64,000 nt of DNA, taken from NCBI GenBank assembly GCA_035555595.1, contig DATMGK010000085.1, forward strand, positions 8,039-72,038. Reading direction: 5' to 3'. The notes under the pieces were generated by a model. The model did not search any database and was not told the origin of the DNA. It was given only the letters and a program-made list of their open reading frames with translations. How positions within the stretch are numbered: the first letter of the stretch is position 1; each line of letters begins with the position of its first letter. This DNA comes from Croceibacterium_A sp035555595 (lineage in GTDB: Bacteria; Pseudomonadota; Alphaproteobacteria; Sphingomonadales; Sphingomonadaceae). Shown here in pieces: positions 44,127 to 52,734 of this stretch. The position numbers and the translations under genes were made by a program.

Positions 44127-45311
44127 GTGCGATTTGCTCTTATTGCGGATACCTTTCCACCACTGAGGAACTCAGGGGCTGTACAGTTGCGCGACCTTGC
44201 GCGAGAGATCGCCCGTAACGGTCATGAACTTGTAGTAATGCTGCCAGCTCCGGAACTGAGTGAAAACTGGAAAGTAGAGGAGTTCGAGGGCGCCACAGTT
44301 TTACGTCTGCGAGCCCCGCAAACGAAAGATGTACGCCATGTTCGCCGCACACTTGCGGAATTTGCAATGCCTTTCGCGATGCGTCGTGGACTGAGAAAAA
44401 GCCCTTTCGCTTCGTGCAAATGGGACGGAGTAATCTGGTACTCACCATCGATATTCCATGGCCCGTTGGTTAAATATATAAAGCAAGCGAGCGACTGCAA
44501 AAGCTACCTTATCATTCGCGATATTTTTCCGGAATGGGCAGCAGATATGGAATTGATGGGGCGTGGTCCGGCATTCCGTTTTTTTCGCTCCATTGCACGG
44601 TATCAATACTCTGTTGCGGATGTGATTGGTGTCCAGACACCAGGTAATCTGCCTTACTTTCGAGCGTGGGCGTCGCAGCCCGGTAGGTGCCTTGATGTCC
44701 TCCCAAATTGGCTTGGAGAAGCCGGCAAAAAAGAATGCGCCATCCAGATTGACCAGACCTCCCTCGTAGGACGGAAAATATTCGTCTACGCTGGAAATAT
44801 GGGCGTAGCTCAAAATATGGATAAGATTCTCCAACTCGCCGAGCGCTTGAAGCATCGCGATGATATGGGATTTTTGTTTGTAGGTAGAGGGAGCGAAGCT
44901 GGTCGACTGAAGAGTCAGGCAAAAAGAAATGGCCTAAAGAACGTCCTATTTTATGATGAGATAGATCCCGACGAAATCCCCGCGCTTTATAATCAATGCC
45001 ACGTTGGCATTGTATCCTTGGATCCTCGGCATAAGTCGCACAATATCCCGGGTAAATTCCTAACTTACATGCAATGTGGCTTGCCCGCACTAGCCAATGT
45101 GAACGCTGGCAATGATCTCGTTTCCCTCATTCGAGAGCATGAAGTAGGGATCGCTTGCGAAAATAGCGATCCGGAACAGTTAGCGGAGGCGGCTTGCCAA
45201 ATTATTTCCGAGAGCGATGCAATAGAAAAAAGAAGAAGATGCTTGAATCTATTTCAAAATAAATTTTCCGTAACAAACACTGCAAACTCAATAATAAATC
45301 ATTTTATTTAG
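44127..45311 (+). CDS. Glycosyltransferase, WbuB/WbjE type (likely FucNAc transferase)
   Basis: The 394-residue GT4 protein starts with GTG at 44127, 9 bp after capG. It shows PPLRNSGAVQLRDLAREIARNGHELVVMLP at the acceptor domain and VYAGNMGVAQNMDKILQLAERL and HKSHNIPGKFLTYMQCGLPALANVN in the donor domain. WbuB-like enzymes stand next to the FucNAc genes in O-antigen clusters and add L-FucNAc; the assignment here rests on that context. Confidence 0.82.
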   Translation: MRFALIADTFPPLRNSGAVQLRDLAREIARNGHELVVMLPAPELSENWKVEEFEGATVLRLRAPQTKDVRHVRRTLAEFAMPFAMRRGLRKSPFASCKWDGVIWYSPSIFHGPLVKYIKQASDCKSYLIIRDIFPEWAADMELMGRGPAFRFFRSIARYQYSVADVIGVQTPGNLPYFRAWASQPGRCLDVLPNWLGEAGKKECAIQIDQTSLVGRKIFVYAGNMGVAQNMDKILQLAERLKHRDDMGFLFVGRGSEAGRLKSQAKRNGLKNVLFYDEIDPDEIPALYNQCHVGIVSLDPRHKSHNIPGKFLTYMQCGLPALANVNAGNDLVSLIREHEVGIACENSDPEQLAEAACQIISESDAIEKRRRCLNLFQNKFSVTNTANSIINHFI

Positions 45312-45338
45312 AGTTTCAAACAAGAATATTGCAAATAA

Positions 45339-46682
45339 ATGACACTTTCCAACACACCCGCCAATACGCCTGATGATCAGGGACGAGCCGTCCCTCTTTC
45401 TCAGGATGCGTCGGAATCTGCTTTGAGTGGGCATCGCTGGCTGCATCGCTTCCGCGTGCAATTACCAATCATGGTTATATTGATAGCCGCGCTCCAACTT
45501 CTTACGCTTAGACTGCTAACAGGGTCGTTCACTCCCGACCCTCAAGCTTGGGTCACATTAGCCGCAACCCAAGCCGCCAATCTGGCCGGTGCATTGTCCT
45601 TTCGAGCGATCCAGCGTGTTCCCGGAACCCGAAAGCTGGGGTTTATCCTGCCGACGGTTACGGCAGTTTATGCAGTTCTAGTTCTAACGGCTTTTACCTT
45701 CCGTATTCCTTACAGCGTCTGGCTGATGAGCGTGGGATATGTTGGAGCTTTGGCCATCCTATGGGTATTTAATAGCCGGATGCGGCCAGCCCCAGCGGGC
45801 GGGCTTCATGTCATCAGGAGCACCCAAACCATCGAGCTAATGCATGATTTGCCGCAATTACCATTTCAACTGATCCAACATCCAGGAAACCTCGCGGAGC
45901 TATCAAAAGGCGCCATTATTGTCGATCTCCGCGAGGATCTTGCTCCGGATTGGGAAAGAGAAATCGCGCGCGCCGTTCTGAGGGGGATCCCCGTTTATCA
46001 CGTAAAGCAAGCCTATGAATCTCTTACGGGAAAAGTGCGTTTTGACCATCTTTCTGAGAATCATTTCGGCAGCCTCGTCCCTTCCCTAGGTTATCTCGCC
46101 ATTAAGCGCGCCATAGACATCATCATCTCCGCTGCATCTTTATTAATTTTATTAATTCCAATGATAATTATAGCATTAGCAATAAAAATTACATCTCCCG
46201 GACCTGCGATCTTTGCGCACACTAGAGTAGGATATAGGGGGCAGATATTTAAAACTTATAAGTTCCGAACTATGAAACAACGGGATTATGACGAGGATGA
46301 TCTTGAGAGTCAGATTACGGTCGACGGCGACCCCCGTATCACGAAAGTTGGAATTTTTCTTCGCGGAACGCGACTAGATGAATTACCCCAATTGATGAAT
46401 GTACTTGTGGGTCAAATGAGCCTCATCGGACCACGACCTGAAGCGCAATCTTTATCAGAGTGGTACTATGAGAGACTCGATTTTTATGAATATCGACATG
46501 TAATAAGGCCGGGAATTACCGGGTGGGCTCAAGTAAACCAAGGTCACGTAACAAGTATAGAAGATATATACCACAAAACACAGTATGATTTTTATTATAT
46601 AAAGAATGTATCCTTTTGGCTAGACTTTCTAATTACCCTGAAGACATTTGAGATAATGCTATCCGGAAGAGGGGCGAGGTAG
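45339..46682 (+). CDS. Undecaprenyl-phosphate sugar-1-phosphate transferase
   Basis: This 447-residue initiating transferase has about four N-terminal helices (about 35-145), a CoA-binding-like middle domain and the C-terminal bacterial sugar transferase domain beginning YLAIKRAIDIIISAASLLILLIPMIIIALAIKITSPGPAIF. Catalytic region: YKFRTMK, TRLDELPQLMNVLVGQMSLIGPRPE and RPGITGWAQVNQG. It loads the first sugar phosphate onto undecaprenyl phosphate. It is the last plus-strand gene of the operon. The sugar (hexose or HexNAc) is not readable. Confidence 0.93.
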   Translation: MTLSNTPANTPDDQGRAVPLSQDASESALSGHRWLHRFRVQLPIMVILIAALQLLTLRLLTGSFTPDPQAWVTLAATQAANLAGALSFRAIQRVPGTRKLGFILPTVTAVYAVLVLTAFTFRIPYSVWLMSVGYVGALAILWVFNSRMRPAPAGGLHVIRSTQTIELMHDLPQLPFQLIQHPGNLAELSKGAIIVDLREDLAPDWEREIARAVLRGIPVYHVKQAYESLTGKVRFDHLSENHFGSLVPSLGYLAIKRAIDIIISAASLLILLIPMIIIALAIKITSPGPAIFAHTRVGYRGQIFKTYKFRTMKQRDYDEDDLESQITVDGDPRITKVGIFLRGTRLDELPQLMNVLVGQMSLIGPRPEAQSLSEWYYERLDFYEYRHVIRPGITGWAQVNQGHVTSIEDIYHKTQYDFYYIKNVSFWLDFLITLKTFEIMLSGRGAR

Positions 46683-46959
46683 TTTATCTCTTTGAAATAA
46701 ATGTTGAATTCCCGTCACTTGAGCGCTGATTTTTTGATGCCAGCGCTAAGATGGGAGGCCCAATTTCTGCAATGGGTTCAGGCAAAATATGATGACGCAG
46801 GTCACCTAGCGCGGTCATTCCTATAGCAGGGATTTAGCAACGGGCTGACCTAGAGGGATGATATCTCGAGAAAGCCACGTTTGAGTAGTTAGCTACCATA
46901 CTTTATAGATGCGCCCGCCGAGCCCGCGAGCTCGGAAAGATGCTCGACAGAGCGAGTTG
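46683..46959. other. Noncoding gap after the sugar transferase gene
   Basis: No plausible gene is visible. The only structure I see is a 7 bp inverted repeat AGCGCTG/CAGCGCT (46723-46729, 46742-46748) with a loop containing six T residues, possibly a weak terminator for the plus-strand operon. The remaining bases look like decayed sequence adjoining the transposase remnant. Confidence 0.4.
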
Positions 46960-47390
46960 GTCCGGCAGCCTGGAACATAACCGCAAGGCTTATGCTGGAG
47001 CACATTGCACGACGATATGCTGAATCAGAGCAGGACCAAGCGTTACTCTTCCGGAACGGCCTCCAACCATTCCGGTTCATAATTGCACGATCTGAAGCGA
47101 TTGGCGGACGAGGGTTCGCTAACCCGTTTGGGGGCATGGCCTCGGGAGGGGAGAGGACTTACTCGATCAGGTTGAAGTCCAGGCCGTATGGCGGGGGGAC
47201 GCGCGAAATTATGCTAGCAGCTTTGACATCTCCCTTACACCGCCAGTTAGTGGCTCGAGAGCTTATCCATGGCGACTACGTCCCAAGGCCGCAATTCAGA
47301 CACCAACACCTGCGTCAGATAGGCTTCGAACCAGTCGCCGCTCATCAGCCAATCAGAACCATAGGCGCCACCTTGCCGGTCATGTGAATA
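46960..47390 (-). pseudogene. Decayed IS630-family transposase remnant
   Basis: No intact gene is present in 46683-47517. On the minus strand pieces of an IS630-type transposase can be read in shifting frames: MTGKVAPMVLIG, then GDWFEAYLTQVLVSELRP followed by WDVVAMDKLSSH, then PPPYGLDFNLIE. These match the family blocks around the second catalytic Asp (VVMDN-type) and the LPPYSPDFNPIE block with the catalytic Glu. At least two frameshifts and several stops interrupt them. The fragment lies between two converging polysaccharide operons. The ends are approximate and no terminal repeats were found. Confidence 0.75.
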
Positions 47391-47517
47391 GGCTCACGAT
47401 CAGCGCGGTGGCCTGCGATAACCGTGTGCGAATCCCCTCCGCACCATTCACTTAACTGATACCATCGCCCGCCGAGTTATTTCGAAAACGGAAGCGTCCA
47501 AAAAATATAGGCAATTT

Positions 47518-47856
47518 TCACTTCTCGCCCCGCTGCTCACTGGCAGCTTCAAAAGGATCACCAGAACTTTTTTCTGTATTGTAATGCCGATCCATTCTAT
47601 TATATATTCTGTTTTTTACTCTATTTTGAACTCGACTTTTCACGCGGGATAGAGGATTTGTAATAGATTCTGCGCGAGACTTACCAATTTCTCCAGCCGG
47701 TGCCTCCGCAGTCCGGCCAATATCCCTTAGTCCTTGCTCCTGCATCATGGCCTGCCCATTCGAGGCAGATTGGTGCGCCGCTGCCGCTGATGGCCACAAG
47801 CAACCTATTGCCGACAAAGACCCAATCGCAACTGAGAGAACCCAACGCCTTATCAT
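47518..47856 (-). CDS. Small secreted Arg/Asn-rich protein of the export operon
   Basis: The 112-residue protein has a signal peptide (VLSVAIGSLSAIGCLWPSAAAA) and a mature basic region with the quasi-repeat SRVKSRVQNRVKNRIYNRMDRHYN, a run of R-x-x-N/S triads that is probably helical. It overlaps the upstream gene by 4 bp (ATGA), so it is translationally coupled to a wzc operon. No family is recognised; the basic helix suggests polyanion binding, which is a guess. Confidence 0.7.
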   Translation of the reverse strand: MIRRWVLSVAIGSLSAIGCLWPSAAAAHQSASNGQAMMQEQGLRDIGRTAEAPAGEIGKSRAESITNPLSRVKSRVQNRVKNRIYNRMDRHYNTEKSSGDPFEAASEQRGEK

Positions 47857-49112
47857 TTTCGCACGGGGGTCAGCTGAACCCGTTCCACCTGCCCGGACAC
47901 CCCTGAGGCCTTATCCGATGACCTCAGTATCAAACTCAAAGTCTGAATCGCGCAATCCGAAGGTACATTAAAATCGCCGGAAAAATGCCCGTTCATCTCA
48001 GAAGAGTTCGTCACATTGACCCGGCCTATTTCAGGACCGTTGCGACAAGCAAGCAACCAATAGGGCTGGGATCGATCGGCTTGATCTATACCCGCACTAG
48101 TTCCTTCCAACAGATATCTACCTGATGGCAATAACTGAGTCTGGCTTACCACAACCGCTCTGGTACTGGCCGGAACCGCAAAATCTAGGAACCCTCCATT
48201 CGCGTCCGAGGAAATTGAAGCGGATAGTCCTGCGCTTCGCCCTACAACCCAATCAAAAGCAGATGGGGCTTCAACAGCCATATCAAAATCTTGGTCTCTT
48301 GATCTGTCACGAGCAGCATCTGGTCGATAACTTTTGTAGAAATCCCACGCTTCATCGATTAAGTTTTTAGCAACTAATGTATTGATCACTTGCGCTCTAT
48401 GAGCAGGCCTCACTTGAGCACTAATAGATCTTGCTTGCAATAAATTCGCTGTAGCCAAAGGATCACGACCTTGAGCAGACAAGTAATTAAGAAAAGCTGC
48501 TGCCCAAACAGGCTTTTCTGCCAATCTTCGCAGAAGCATTTCCCTAATAACTGGCTCGGCAATTGCGAATGAGAGGACGGGGAACAGATCTCTCTGAGCC
48601 CTTCGTGAGATTTTGAGCGCAAGATCATAGCTATCTAGAGCCTGCTCAATGTCACCTCGTTCAACGGCCTTTTCGATCGTCCAGATCTGCGGTTGCAACT
48701 CTCGCCGAGATAACGCGAACGAATAGCCGAATAATTGATCGACCGCACCACTTTGCATGCGAAGCTGCGCCTGAAGGGCGAGAACGTTTAAAGCATCAAC
48801 CGCAGTGGCATCCTGTTTTAGAGCAAGTATAGCCAGCCTAGCCTGATCAGAACTCAATTCTGTTTCAGGATTGGCAGAAAAACTCTGCAGAGCAGCCGCT
48901 GCGGTAAATCTTCCGTCACCAGGAGCGAATGAATGAGCCCGGTTAGCGTCCACCTTCACCACAACATTTGCCAATGTGGTGATCAAACTCGCCAAACCTA
49001 GGGCTAAGACCCCCCCCCCTACAACCCCACGCAAAACCCGCCCTCGAGTGAAAAACGTTCGAACGGAAGTTTTCGAAGCGTTACGACGCGGACCGAAGCG
49101 CGGCACTGCCAT
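47853..49112 (-). CDS. Uncharacterised membrane-anchored protein of the polysaccharide export operon
   Basis: This 419-residue protein has one N-terminal transmembrane helix (about residues 27-50), then a helical tetratricopeptide-like region (about 75-290) and a C-terminal beta domain with two cysteines (LLACRNGPEIGR and PSDCAIQTL). ATG 49112 overlaps the wzc stop by one base; a TTG codon precedes it. The helix encodes GGG GGG GGG G from a run of ten C on the plus strand (49010-49019). The position between wzc and the small secreted gene implies a role in polysaccharide assembly or export; no family is known to me. Confidence 0.75.
   Translation of the reverse strand: MAVPRFGPRRNASKTSVRTFFTRGRVLRGVVGGGVLALGLASLITTLANVVVKVDANRAHSFAPGDGRFTAAAALQSFSANPETELSSDQARLAILALKQDATAVDALNVLALQAQLRMQSGAVDQLFGYSFALSRRELQPQIWTIEKAVERGDIEQALDSYDLALKISRRAQRDLFPVLSFAIAEPVIREMLLRRLAEKPVWAAAFLNYLSAQGRDPLATANLLQARSISAQVRPAHRAQVINTLVAKNLIDEAWDFYKSYRPDAARDRSRDQDFDMAVEAPSAFDWVVGRSAGLSASISSDANGGFLDFAVPASTRAVVVSQTQLLPSGRYLLEGTSAGIDQADRSQPYWLLACRNGPEIGRVNVTNSSEMNGHFSGDFNVPSDCAIQTLSLILRSSDKASGVSGQVERVQLTPVRK
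49010..49019. repeat. Ten-base C/G homopolymer inside a coding region
   Basis: A run of ten C on the plus strand (ten G on the coding strand) falls in the transmembrane-helix codons of the gene at 47853-49112. Its length is in the range prone to slipped-strand change, and a gain or loss of one base would truncate the protein. Confidence 0.9.
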
Positions 49113-51307
49113 CAAGCCACCTTCGCATCCCGATCTCGGCCATAACCATAACCATACTCGTATCCATAACCATAATGCGACTTGCGCGCTTCAAACTTGG
49201 TGAGCACGCAGCCAAAAATGCGCACGTTGGCATTGCTGAGCCGAGCCAACGCAGTCCTGACTTGAGAAGATCTAATACCGTGGGATTCAACGGCGTATAT
49301 CACGCCTTCTACCTTGCTACCGATAAGCGGCGCGTCAGCTAAACCCATAACCGGCGGCGTATCAATCACCACATGGTCATAGCTCTGGTGCAGACGCTCA
49401 ATAAGCAACGATAGTCGATCCCCGGTCAGTAGCTCCGCAGCATTGGGCGGAACCGGCCCAGCGAGCATTACTGTCAACCCAAGATCTTCCATATGTACGG
49501 TTTGACCATCAAGGTTGTCATCACCTGCCAAAAAGTTACTCAGCCCCCTGCCTAGCGGAACGCCAGCCAGATGGTGGACAGATGGCGATCTCATATCCCC
49601 ATCGACCAAGACAACCCGCTTGCCCGCTCGAGCGAGCGTAGTAGCCAATGCCAGCGCTGTGGTCGATTTACCTTCTGCTGGGCGCGTAGAAGTGACTGCA
49701 AAAGACCTCGGCACACCGTGCTCCGTCGTAAAGCCCAGGCTGGTGTAAACGGCGAGATAGGCATCCACCAGTTCAGACTTCCGGTCGAGAAGCGCTTCTC
49801 GTGGAGTCTCGTCTCTCGTCTTGGGAACAGACCCCAATAGCGGCAAGCCAACACGACGCTTGACCTCGGCAGGATCAGCGATCGCCTCGTCAAGCTGCTC
49901 CAGACCCAAGGCGAGGGCCGCGCCGATCATCAAGCCGGCAAGAATAGAAATCGCAAGATTCAAAAGCAGCCGAGGACTTGAAGGACGCTGCGGCACATCC
50001 GCCAGATCTACTATTGAAATGTTGTTGACCCCTACGCCACCAGCAACACCAATTTCCTTGAAGCGCTGAAGCAGCCCGTCGTACAGTGCTTGGTTAGTAT
50101 CAACCTCTTGCTGAAAAATATTGTACTGGATGGAGCGACGACGAAGATCGAGATAGTCCTGCTTCAGCTTTTCAACCTGCCCCTGCAATACCCTTTCCCT
50201 ATCGACCGCCTGCCGCAAATCAGCCTGCAAAGTAGTCGATATGCGAGCCTCTTCCTGCACAATCGAACGGTCCAACCGCTCCATCTGCGATTGAATAGCT
50301 CGAGCAGCAGGATAGCCGGGCTCAAACCGCACCATAAGCTGCTCGTATTCCGCAGCAAGCTCCGCACGCCGCGTCCGCATATTGTTGATTGCCAGATTTC
50401 CGAGAGCTTCCGGAGAGGCTCCTTCGGCACCCGCCTGGCGATAACGAGCTTCAGCCTGAATTCTTGCCGCAGTTGCCTTGGAAAGTTCCAAATTGAGATT
50501 CGCGAGGTTATCTACAACAATAGGCCGCTCGGCCGCCCCTTCATTCTGGGCCGGAAGGTTTATAATTTCCTGGTTAGACGCGTACGCGACGAGTTGCCGC
50601 TGAGATTCGTCCAGCCGGTCCTTGTATTCAGCCAGCTGTCGCTGAAGCTGATCTCGGCCATATGCGGTGCTCTGAACCTTGCGCTCCAGGTTTGTTTCGA
50701 TGAAGTTCTCTGCCCAAGCATTGGCAACTCGTGTGGAAAACTGCGCATCAGGGCTCGTGAAATGAACGTCGACCAAGCGCGATAAACGCGTAGGTTGGAC
50801 GCTTAGGTTATCGAGCAGTATTTCCCCTGCAACCCTCTCGCGCTCGCTACGGCCGGACGCAGGATAACGACCACCACTCAACTCAAACGCAGGCAGGTTG
50901 GGCGCCCCAAACATCTCGAAGAACTTCTGATCATCAATCAGGTTAAGCTCATTCGCTACACGCTCGGACAACGTTCGCGATCTGAGCAGGCCGTACTGCG
51001 TCTGATAGAACTCCTGATCAGCGGTGCTAACATCGCGCTCCACACCTTGAAAATTTGTCACCTGATCAGCTTCGCGCGAAATTTCGATCGTAGACACCGC
51101 CGTGTATTTCGGCGTCATCAGCAAAGTTACAACCATGCCAAGCAGAAGGCAGGCTACGGTGGCGCCAATAATAACCCAGCGCCAACGTATTGCGATGCGC
51201 AGATAATCCTGCAGGAGCGAAGGCACAGCCTCCCCCTCCCGAAACTCCATCGCAGAATCCTGAGGCATCTGCGATCCAGCGGCATTCAATGGGGTGATCA
51301 TATTCAT
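49112..51307 (-). CDS. Polysaccharide co-polymerase/tyrosine autokinase, Wzc-like
   Basis: The 731-residue protein joins a Wzz-type chain-length domain (two transmembrane helices, about 40-60 and 450-470, around a long coiled coil) to a cytoplasmic BY-kinase. Kinase motifs are Walker A TSTRPAEGKSTTA, Walker A' VVLVDGDMRSP and the C-terminal tyrosine cluster YGYGYEYGYGYG, where autophosphorylation occurs. ATG at 51307 is chosen; TTG three codons upstream is possible. It follows the wza-like gene by 14 bp and overlaps the next gene by one base. Confidence 0.93.
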   Translation of the reverse strand: MNMITPLNAAGSQMPQDSAMEFREGEAVPSLLQDYLRIAIRWRWVIIGATVACLLLGMVVTLLMTPKYTAVSTIEISREADQVTNFQGVERDVSTADQEFYQTQYGLLRSRTLSERVANELNLIDDQKFFEMFGAPNLPAFELSGGRYPASGRSERERVAGEILLDNLSVQPTRLSRLVDVHFTSPDAQFSTRVANAWAENFIETNLERKVQSTAYGRDQLQRQLAEYKDRLDESQRQLVAYASNQEIINLPAQNEGAAERPIVVDNLANLNLELSKATAARIQAEARYRQAGAEGASPEALGNLAINNMRTRRAELAAEYEQLMVRFEPGYPAARAIQSQMERLDRSIVQEEARISTTLQADLRQAVDRERVLQGQVEKLKQDYLDLRRRSIQYNIFQQEVDTNQALYDGLLQRFKEIGVAGGVGVNNISIVDLADVPQRPSSPRLLLNLAISILAGLMIGAALALGLEQLDEAIADPAEVKRRVGLPLLGSVPKTRDETPREALLDRKSELVDAYLAVYTSLGFTTEHGVPRSFAVTSTRPAEGKSTTALALATTLARAGKRVVLVDGDMRSPSVHHLAGVPLGRGLSNFLAGDDNLDGQTVHMEDLGLTVMLAGPVPPNAAELLTGDRLSLLIERLHQSYDHVVIDTPPVMGLADAPLIGSKVEGVIYAVESHGIRSSQVRTALARLSNANVRIFGCVLTKFEARKSHYGYGYEYGYGYGRDRDAKVA

Positions 51308-51321
51308 GCTGGCCAATCGAC

Positions 51322-52032
51322 TTAATTTAATATCGCAACCAGCGGAGAAGCCAGAAACGGAGCAATGGAAACGAAATCGCGAAACAGACGTCGCTGCGGA
51401 GAATCGCCAACAACTACTACGTCATTGGCGTAAATCGCGGGATCATCATAAAGTCCACGTCGAATGGCAGTTACATTATACAAGCCCGCCATTTTTTTTC
51501 CATCAACTGTACGCAAGATAACAACATCCCGCTCGTCAGCGAACTCAGCCAATCCTTTAGCAGATGCAATGGCGCGAAGGAGCGTCATCTGGTTGGTAAC
51601 AGGGTAAAGCCCCGGCTCCATCACTTCACCATCAATCGTAACAACCTGACTCACAGAACTTAGAATATTGATCGTCACATCTGGATCGCGAACATATCTG
51701 CCCGCGAGCGCAATTTCGATATCGCTCGCCAATTCGCCAGCCGTCTTGCCACCCGCATCAAGGGTACCGATCAACGGCATCGAGATGCGACCGCTGCCAT
51801 CCACCTGCATTTCACGACTCAATTCGGTTACACCAAAGACATTCACCTCAATCGAATCGAGGGGACCGATCAGTGATATCCGGTCTGGAGCCGCAAAATC
51901 TTCCCGGCGAGGAGAGGGAAGCACAGATTCCCCTTCAATAACCGTCAGCCGAGAGCTTGACTGCACTCCCGGACCGGACGCGCAAGCAGCTAGAAACATA
52001 GCAGGCAAAAAGACGCTCAAATATCTGTGCAT
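51322..52032 (-). CDS. Outer-membrane polysaccharide export lipoprotein, Wza-like
   Basis: The 236-residue protein has a lipobox LAAC after a hydrophobic signal (SVFLPAMFLAACAS) when started at 52032; a longer frame upstream lacks a signal peptide. The Poly_export domain begins RISLIGPLDSIEVNVFGVTELSREMQVDGSGRISMPLIGTLDAGG, and a SLBB domain follows (VVTIDGEVMEPGLYPVTNQMTLLRAI). The C-terminus ends with DFVSIAPFLASPLVAILN. It is shorter than E. coli Wza (379) and lacks a second SLBB domain. It probably pairs with the Wzc-like protein downstream. Confidence 0.9.
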   Translation of the reverse strand: MHRYLSVFLPAMFLAACASGPGVQSSSRLTVIEGESVLPSPRREDFAAPDRISLIGPLDSIEVNVFGVTELSREMQVDGSGRISMPLIGTLDAGGKTAGELASDIEIALAGRYVRDPDVTINILSSVSQVVTIDGEVMEPGLYPVTNQMTLLRAIASAKGLAEFADERDVVILRTVDGKKMAGLYNVTAIRRGLYDDPAIYANDVVVVGDSPQRRLFRDFVSIAPFLASPLVAILN

Positions 52033-52211
52033 GCGATCCAAAAATGTCCATTCATTTGGGAATGAGCACGGGGTCATAGATAGCAACCAGACGCAGGTAA
52101 AGTCACTGGATAGCCCTACAATGACCGCACTCCACCCATCTCGCGGTAGAGGCGGCTCGACGCACTTAACACCCAAATTCTAAAGCAGCAGCAGATTCAC
52201 AGTCAGCAGAA
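52033..52211. other. Noncoding spacer upstream of the wza-like gene
   Basis: 179 bp separate two minus-strand genes. No tRNA, strong hairpin or recognisable sigma-54 site is present on either strand; it probably contains the promoter of the export operon. Confidence 0.4.
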
Positions 52212-52670
52212 TCAGCCAGCGCTCTGCAGCCTTCGCAAGCAGGCCACGACGATCTGAGCGCTCTCCCCACTGATAGCGCCGTCTTCAGTGACCGCCTTCA
52301 AGTCGGCAGCCAAATCTGCGCCCGACTTACCTTCACGCGTTGCCAAAAGCTGGAGTTGCTCGTCAAAATAGACACGCGCCTGCTCCATACCGGATTTCTG
52401 CTCCGAACTCAGTCCACGCGCTTCCCCGAACCGGTCAGCAAGAACATCAATTCCGCTCTTGCATAATAGCGCACGAGCATAGGGAGTCTCGGCGTTCATG
52501 ACCGCCTGATTGTTGCTGACCGAGAGAGCCTGAGCGACTCGCTTTTCTTCAGGTCCAAACTCTATTTTCTGGACGGCTTCAGGCGCTTCACCTCTGCCCG
52601 ATGAGCAAGCCGTCAGCGCCAGTAAAGGAATAGCGACAAAAAAATTTGTCCTGAAAGTAGCTCTCGTCAT
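52212..52670 (-). CDS. Small lipoprotein, unknown function
   Basis: From ATG 52670 the 152-residue protein has a lipoprotein signal peptide ending in LTAC (about Cys20), followed by a helical domain with a Cys pair (LLCKSG and IVVACLRR). A longer frame starts 12 residues upstream at TTG. It lies 179 bp upstream of the wza-like gene on the same strand and next to an O-antigen ligase-like gene. I do not recognise the family. A role in polysaccharide export is inferred from position. Confidence 0.65.
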   Translation of the reverse strand: MTRATFRTNFFVAIPLLALTACSSGRGEAPEAVQKIEFGPEEKRVAQALSVSNNQAVMNAETPYARALLCKSGIDVLADRFGEARGLSSEQKSGMEQARVYFDEQLQLLATREGKSGADLAADLKAVTEDGAISGESAQIVVACLRRLQSAG

Positions 52671-52734
52671 GATCCACACTCTAGGGCCGATGACGGTTTC
52701 CTCCAAGACGGTACTTGTCTAAACGCTGCTCCCC

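Noticed and set aside
46992..47387. A 131-codon frame on the plus strand in the gap after the sugar transferase
   Set aside because: It is antisense to the IS630 transposase fragments and has no motif of its own.
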